Source of the DNA: Punica granatum
Lineage: Eukaryota; Streptophyta; Magnoliopsida; Myrtales; Lythraceae
NCBI RefSeq assembly: GCF_007655135.1
Contig: NC_045127.1
Span: 11,107,001-11,171,000, forward strand
DNA length: 64,000 bases
Direction of reading: 5' to 3'
Position numbers and translations under genes: made by a program. This document shows, piece by piece, positions 57,906 to 64,000 of this stretch (the stretch's first letter is position 1; every line of letters starts with the position of its first letter). Below the pieces are notes generated by a model. That model was not told the DNA's origin. It saw only the letters and a program-made list of their open reading frames with translations, and searched no databases.

Positions 57906-60241
57906 TGAAGGAATCCCCGACCGCGTCTGTCTGTTGGGAAGAGAAAAGGTGACTTGACGACGCCGTGTTAATGCCGTCGCAAGGGGAACGAGGTTTCCTC
58001 GACAACTCTGTCCTAAGTTCCAAACCTCCTCATTCTTAATTGCAGTTGAAATAATGACGTGACTTTGGAAACCTCAAGGGGTTTGGTAATTTGGTGATAA
58101 GGGAGTAGCATAAATAATTGCCTCATTCAAAGTTAGAAACCGAGATCACATGTCAGGTTAATTGGCTCAGTTTATCAGTCCTGGATGTCGCAGGGATTCC
58201 TGAAATTGGAGGATTAGTCTGATGAACCTTGGACGCCCCTGATTAGCCAAAAGAAAAGGTGACTTCAGGCTTGATTTTCGTAGAAATCAAATCCGAGCAA
58301 TGCCAAACCCGGCAGGTCTCGATCACCGGTTTCATTTTAACACGGCTCTTCTCAAGTAAAATATAATACCGTTCCGTTCTACCAGGCGGATCATAGGAGC
58401 TATTAACTTACCACGGAGTTGCAAGTTGTCCTGGTTTTTCGATGCGTAGTAGCTATTCATGGGTCGATCATAAGGGAAGAATGATATGGGAACATCGGTG
58501 GGCCATGGGAAGGGAGAGACCTATTTCGGAGAAATGGAGGCAGTCGATGCTTCTTGGAACCTCACTAGTCACTGGTCCCAGCATAGTTGTCTGTTTACGC
58601 GGGAAATCATGAGGTCATCAACATTCCTCCAAGTTTCCCCATGGGCAACTCATATGATCAAACCGAATTACTCTGAACTCTCGATCGGCATCACAAAGCG
58701 ATTGATGATATCGTGAAAGATCCGAGAGACGTGTATCTCAATTTGTGTTTTTAAACTGGATCTAGGATGGAAAAAGGAGCTAGGCTGCAAGTCAGCCTGA
58801 TTTGGACATTGGTTGACAGATCTCCTCGCAGCTCGCGAGCTCTAGTGATGGTTGAGAGCTAGGAAGTGATCCTGACCTTTCTATCCGGTCAGAGAGGTGC
58901 ATTCGTTACCATGAAATACGCACGTGTTATATATCGCTGCGTGGTGCTTAAATCTGCAGCAAATCTGGTTCTTCCCCCAGTGATAACGGTGGTTACAGGA
59001 CAGAACGGCTGGACCGATTAACCAGTGAGCTACACGCCAATGGTTTGGGACAGGGCTCGACGTGGAAACATCTTGCGACAGCTCAAACGCGAAATTATAT
59101 ATTTGAACGGGGCAAAAACAAAAAAAAGAGAAAGAAAATGGGATCCATAAAACTCCTGTGATATGCTTCTTCAGCGTCTAAAGTTCAGAGCATATGTAAT
59201 TTTGTATCTTAGAATTCCAAACGGGAAGCGTCTTCCACTTGTCATTATCTGCTATCTATTTAGTCTTGAAAGTTACGGTACGTGCATCATCGAAAATTGA
59301 GAATGTTTTACGATTCTATCATTCCAATATGTGTATGGAAAGTTATACTCGATCGGAAGGCATTCGAAAAAGGGACTTACACCTAAAGAAAGATGAAGCC
59401 TTGATGAGTTTGAACGAGGCAGGCGGAATTTGCCCCTTCTAAGGACTGAACTAAAAATGGATGAGAGTTTGAGGACTAATTTGGGAATCTCTCTTCTTAG
59501 TCTAACTAAACTAATTAGGGCTGGGAAAGAATCAAGCCCATTCAACGGTCCAAGGGAAATTTGCGGAGCCCAATGCCAGCCAGGCCTCTCCATGATTATT
59601 TATATTTTTATTAAAATCGTAATTGAAAAAAAAGAAAAAAGAAGCCAATTGCTGATTAGTCAATTGATTCTGATCTTAAATTAATTAAATATGGATCAAT
59701 TAGGATAATGCATTATGCAAGTGTCTACTACCCAATTCCCATAATTCTTAGGTAAGACTATATATATTGTTTATATTAGGAGCATATATATATTTATAGT
59801 ACCAAAAGACCATGTTCTTGATCACGGCCTCTGATTTTTCTTCCCCTCAAATTGGCTATTGCAAACTCATTGCACATATAAAGCCACCCTCCTTTCTTTC
59901 CTTCTCCGTCGTAGCTATTGTTACTATCACGAGCGTGGTTCTTACTCCGCGTAGGACCGTGAAAGGGCGAATAAATTTACAACGAACATAGTATAGAGTC
60001 ATATAGTAATACGATTCCATGATAATTTGACATAAATATTATCTGCCAAGATGTAAACGTAAGATTTCTTTCTTCAAAGTTCCTTGATGATTGGACAAGA
60101 AAAATATTTTTCACTTGGTCTCTTTGAGATGATACTCGATGTCATCTTGTTGCTAACGAGTTTCATCTGTTTCGAATATTCCGACTTTTAGTTCGGAACA
60201 TAGGATTGTCCTGTACTTAGTCGTATATAGACTCAAAAAAA
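57906..60241. other. Gene-free region
   Basis: No credible coding exon was found on either strand; open frames are under 110 codons and domain-free. The near part must hold the promoter of the small membrane-protein gene. The remainder is unremarkable single-copy-looking sequence becoming AT-rich after about 59600. Confidence 0.5.
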
Positions 60242-60920
60242 TTGAAAAAATTGCATCATATATCCAACATTTACATATTATTTTAATTTTATCCCAGCGT
60301 CGATTTTTTTTAGGTATTCTAACATTAATGGTTTGGTGTCAAACCTATCCCACTGTAAACATCATCTCCATTTTTAACGAAAATGCTAATGTGACGCGTT
60401 AATTCCTTGACGGCACAGACGTAAAGAGTGTGTGGATCCTAATATAAGAGAAACATAACAGTATGTATCCCAACATTTTAATATTTTTGTCCCAACTTTT
60501 TTATTTTTTCTCAATTTTATTCCAATCTTTTCATAATTTCTTAAATTTATCCCAACTTGTTGGGATAATATTGAGAAAACAGTAAAAGATTGGGATAATA
60601 TTGAATAACTATCAAAATATTGGGACAAAATTGAGAAAACATTAACAAGTTATGATAAAACTGAGAAACAACAAAATGGTTGGGATATATGATGTAATTT
60701 TTTTCTTATATCGGGATTCACACACTCTTCATGTTAGTTTCGTCAAGCAATTAACGGGCTATGTCGGCATTTCCATAAAAAAAAATGGACGAAATTTTAC
60801 GGCCGGATAGATTTGAAACTAAACCATTAACGTTAGGATACTTCAGGAAAAAAAGAATTGACGTTGGGATAAAACTAAGATAACATGTAAATGTTGTGAT
60901 ACATGACGTTATTTTTTCAA
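60242..60920. mobile_element. Large foldback MITE (near-palindrome of about 680 bp)
   Basis: The whole element is one inverted repeat. It begins ttgaaaaaattgcatcat, ends in the inverse of ttgaaaaaataacgtcat, and meets at a perfect stem tatcccaac-tt-gttgggata (60548-60567). Arms of about 316 and 363 bp match throughout with substitutions and one 45-bp length difference; shared landmarks are ttaatggttt, ttaattccttgacg / ttaattgcttgacg and agagtgtgtg. No target-site duplication was clear. A transcript through it would form a long hairpin. Confidence 0.8.
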
Positions 60921-61233
60921 AAGGATTTGTCTATAATTGTTCCGATGTGACTTAATTTCGAAAGAAACCCTTTTATTTTTGGATACCTAATTTAATTACG
61001 CGTCGAGATAACTCCAAAGCACATGCATTATTGGTTAGGATTGATTGCTCCCCTCCTTTCTTGCCCTAGGCTGAAATTATGTCTGCAAAGAACAGTATGT
61101 TACATGTGACTCAATTGGTCCACTGATAAAATAAGAGGAAGATGATGACGAAAAACCACCCTTGGCTTAATTCCACCAAACTTCAAACTCCCTTGAGGTC
61201 ATGTAACTTTGCCACTAAATCGAGCGTGGGTGA

Positions 61234-61497
61234 TGTTGAGTTATGGAGCCTGAAGTACTGTGAATCCGGATTGAGATCGGGTTTGTATTCAGCCCATTAG
61301 TGATGTAATTAGGGTTTGTTCCCTTTATAAACAACAGTACATATCTCTTGTAACCCTAACTCAAAATAGTGGAATACCTGGCTTGGCAGCGCCCCCAGAC
61401 GTAGTTAGAATTTCTGACGAACTGGGTAATCAATTCCGTATGTCCCTTTTGTTTTTTCGTTCATATTGTCTTCTACTATCGTATATTTTCCGCAACA
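61234..61497 (+). mobile_element. Probable solo Copia-type LTR
   Basis: A 264-bp segment runs from tgttgagttatggagcc to ttccgcaaca, with TG...CA ends. It contains a TATA-like tttataaacaa, a ctcttgtaaccctaac transcription-start-like block and gtggaatacctggctt with gcgcccccagacgta, which I associate with plant Copia LTRs. No primer-binding site or internal region follows, and I found no 5-bp duplication, so this is a solo or truncated LTR. Assignment rests on remembered LTR style. Confidence 0.4.
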
Positions 61498-64000
61498 GAT
61501 GGTCTTCCTTTGATACTCACCCGAGAGGAGGAAATTAGTCAAGGTGCGTGTGAACTAACTCGAAAACCTTCTATAGCCAGCTGACCGGATATATAAAAGG
61601 AATCCACGCATTAAATTGTTGGGAATGAATTATTGCATGGAGATATTTTGCCCCGTGACACAGACAAGGGTCCAATGTCTGATCATGAGGGAGGAGTAAA
61701 GGAAGGGGGTCCGCATAGGACCGATCCGGTCGATCTCTTCCCCCTGTTCCTCAATATTTCCTAATGTCTCTCGAGATCCATATTTTCGTTTCTAGCTAGT
61801 ACAACAAACATTCTCAATGTTGTTAATATAATAAATGCGAGAAGACGTCCTAGATTTGACCACATTAGTCAATAGATTCACATCGAGCATTCTTTAAATT
61901 TGATTTAGTGTATGATTAAGAATTAGTTAATTGTCTAGTTCGAATATAAAAAGAGCATATATACAATATGCACATAAACCTGTTTTGGCCCGATAAAACA
62001 AGAGGACGGAATCAAGGAGTTAGTGATGGAGTAAATTTAAGATACCCCGAAAATCTGATCATCAAGGCGATTTTGTCTTACTGCACGTCAAGCCTTCTAT
62101 GGAATAGGATGAATGTCGAGACCCTTGAGATCTGCAAGTACATATGTAATCAATTGATTATTATTCATATAACATCGATAATGAATAAAAGAAGCGGGTT
62201 TAACGATGATCATTTCAATAAACAAATATAACGTTCTATCACGTTCCAACTTGCGTAAAACCGCTGCACTTAATGAGTTATATCGCACAGCTGCTCAATG
62301 CGTAAATAATATCCATAAATATTGCAGAATTGTTTATATATGTATAACAGATGAAAGTTATCTGTGTATGTATATTGGAGTCATTACCATTCACTGCACA
62401 AACCGCTCCTGATGAGGCCCCGATCACCATTGGATCGGATCAACATCGGACCCACCACCGGCTGTTGATCCGATGGTTATCAAGGTCTCGTGAACGGTTT
62501 ATCGCATGAACACTAGAGTTTCCCATATTTGTGGTATATGTTATATTATGGTTTTCTACTTTCATGATTGTGATGTTTCTGTGTGTTGCTGATGGTAAGG
62601 GCTGCAGATTGATTGAGGCTTAGGAGGAGACAAAAGAAACAGAGGAGACAACATATATACATATATATGTATGTATGCATGAATAATTCTGCTCTGCATG
62701 AAAGCCTCATCATAGTCGTGTCCCTTTCTTGACAACCCTGCAATGGCCTAAGCATGATTAGTTTCTTTCACTAAATTATTTAATAATCATATGCATAATT
62801 GTTGGAGTAATAGCGAAAGTCTCCCCTAAATTTTGAGTTGTGGTGCTGTTTTCCTCTCAACATTTAATATTTGGCAATTATGCCCTTAAAAGTTTTGTTG
62901 AAATTAAACCCTATAACATTTCCGACTATATTCTGTCGAGATTTCTTTTCTAAACAGGCATATTTAAGTAAGCTGGTGCCATTCTCGATTGATAACATGT
63001 AACTGCTCAGAAAAATGTGATTCCTCCCGAACCCATATTTAAAGTCGCTCATTTCGGGTTATATGCCGGCTCCCTGCGATCTTGTCTGTGTATCTGGATT
63101 TTCGCTATAGATTTTGATATAAACGTACTTCTAAGGATTTAACCGGTCGACATTGTAATAAAAAGAACATGCGTCAATCGCAATTATTGCAAATAATATT
63201 GTCAGAAAATTATTGCAAATAATAGGAAACGTAGGACAAATAATATATATTACATCATAATCTAAACAAATTATATATTCGTCCTATTCCTGCATTAGGT
63301 ATTGTCTTTTCGAGTAAACTAAGGTTCGACAGATCTTCCATAATTAATAAATAAATTAATAAATTAATAATTATTACTTGTATTCGTATTAAAAATTATT
63401 GTTATTATTATTTTTGTTATTATACGCGTAGTCCAGCTCATGTGTGGTCTAGTGTTGTCTCTGACGAGTCAAAAATATACATAATCTGAGGAGATGTACG
63501 TGTGGTTGTGAACAGATATACCATGATATGCACGTACAAAAGAACAAAAATAAATTATTCCACCTTTTTGTTTTTTATTTGTTTCTCCGAACCCATGTAC
63601 TCTATTTTACTATCATTCATCAAATGTTCTCTTATATACAATCAAGAGGTATCGAACTCAATTTTCTAGGCTAAGTCTATTTTAATTTATCGTTTTTCCT
63701 CTTCATACCAGCCGTAGACTTTGCACTTTGGTTGGTGGAATGATCTGGTCCGAATGGCCCCAAAAGCTAATATATCTCTTACTTTCGAATCTTGTGGAAA
63801 ACATTAGAAGGTAACGAGTTTTTTTTCCCCTATGCATGTGTTACGTTCAGCGTAGTAACCTACTTGGACCGATTTGCGGAGAGACTACTTTGATACGCAA
63901 GTTTAAGATACTCCAACCCGTTAGACAACCGAAAATATAAAAATAAGAAGGAAAAAGAAGAGTGAACTTATTAAGTTTGGTCTAGATATTGTGAGCCCGT
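61498..64000. other. Gene-free AT-rich region to window end
   Basis: No gene is supported. An 11-bp perfect hairpin stem with 19-nt loop is at 62434-62474 (atcggatcaac / gttgatccgat). An AT-rich stretch with taata/aataa words lies at about 63350-63430. A gene may start beyond the window. Confidence 0.5.

Noticed and set aside
58486..59593. Several frames of 60-110 codons in the 58-59.6 kb region
   Set aside because: No domain, no splice structure and no start context distinguishes them from chance.
62408..62420. Hammerhead-ribozyme-like ctgatgag
   Set aside because: The required GAAA core and closing stems are absent; the match is just a short word.
1..64000. CRISPR arrays, operons, bacterial promoters or riboswitches
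   Set aside because: The window is plant nuclear DNA with spliced genes; none of these structures is present.

Overview
This is a plant nuclear genome window, almost certainly from a eudicot. The genes have many GT-AG introns, 5' UTR introns and plant-specific families, and they lie among AT-rich spacers full of small non-autonomous transposons. The species cannot be fixed from the sequence; a woody rosid is a guess. I assembled exons by hand from splice sites and reading phase, and every multi-exon model below closes in frame.

Layout. 1-5.6 kb: gene-free, with repeat debris and one Mutator-like MITE. 6.0-11.4 kb (+): a 15-exon CARM1/PRMT4-type histone arginine methyltransferase, preceded by a compact promoter with two ABRE cores, TCP-type sites, a TATA box and a telo-box. 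12.3-15.1 kb (-), convergent: a TOC159-family GTPase with a very short C-terminal M region. 15.4-18.3 kb: an intact SINE with target-site duplication, a decayed NAM-associated/Harbinger-type accessory gene and a second Mutator-like element. 19.6-19.9 kb (-): a conserved 79-residue membrane protein with a 1-kb 5' UTR intron. 21.9-24.3 kb (+): a plant protein with a likely chloroplast transit peptide. 25.4-28.3 kb (-): a P-class PPR protein whose start codon lies in a 22-nt coding exon. 29.6-35.3 kb (+): a 12-exon BTB-BACK protein. 36.7-39.5 kb (+): an ESD4-like SUMO protease. 40.7-46.1 kb: a transposon cluster with two Mutator-like elements, a hAT-like remnant, an AT-rich tandem array and a PIF/Harbinger MITE. 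46.3-52.4 kb (+): condensin II subunit CAP-D3, with an E2F-like site upstream. 52.4-55.1 kb: repeats. 55.6-56.7 kb (+): a DnaJ-DUF1977 membrane co-chaperone. 57.4-57.8 kb (-): a small three-pass membrane protein. 58-64 kb: no convincing gene, but a 680-bp foldback element and a Copia-like LTR.

There is no operon-like logic. Several genes concern the nucleus and chromatin (PRMT4, ESD4, CAP-D3), others organelles (TOC-like, PPR, plastid protein), but this is ordinary plant gene order. I found no clearly new biological system. The best leads are the truncated-M TOC GTPase, the Mutator-like elements with GC-rich or gene-like cores, the uncharacterised plastid protein and the large foldback element.
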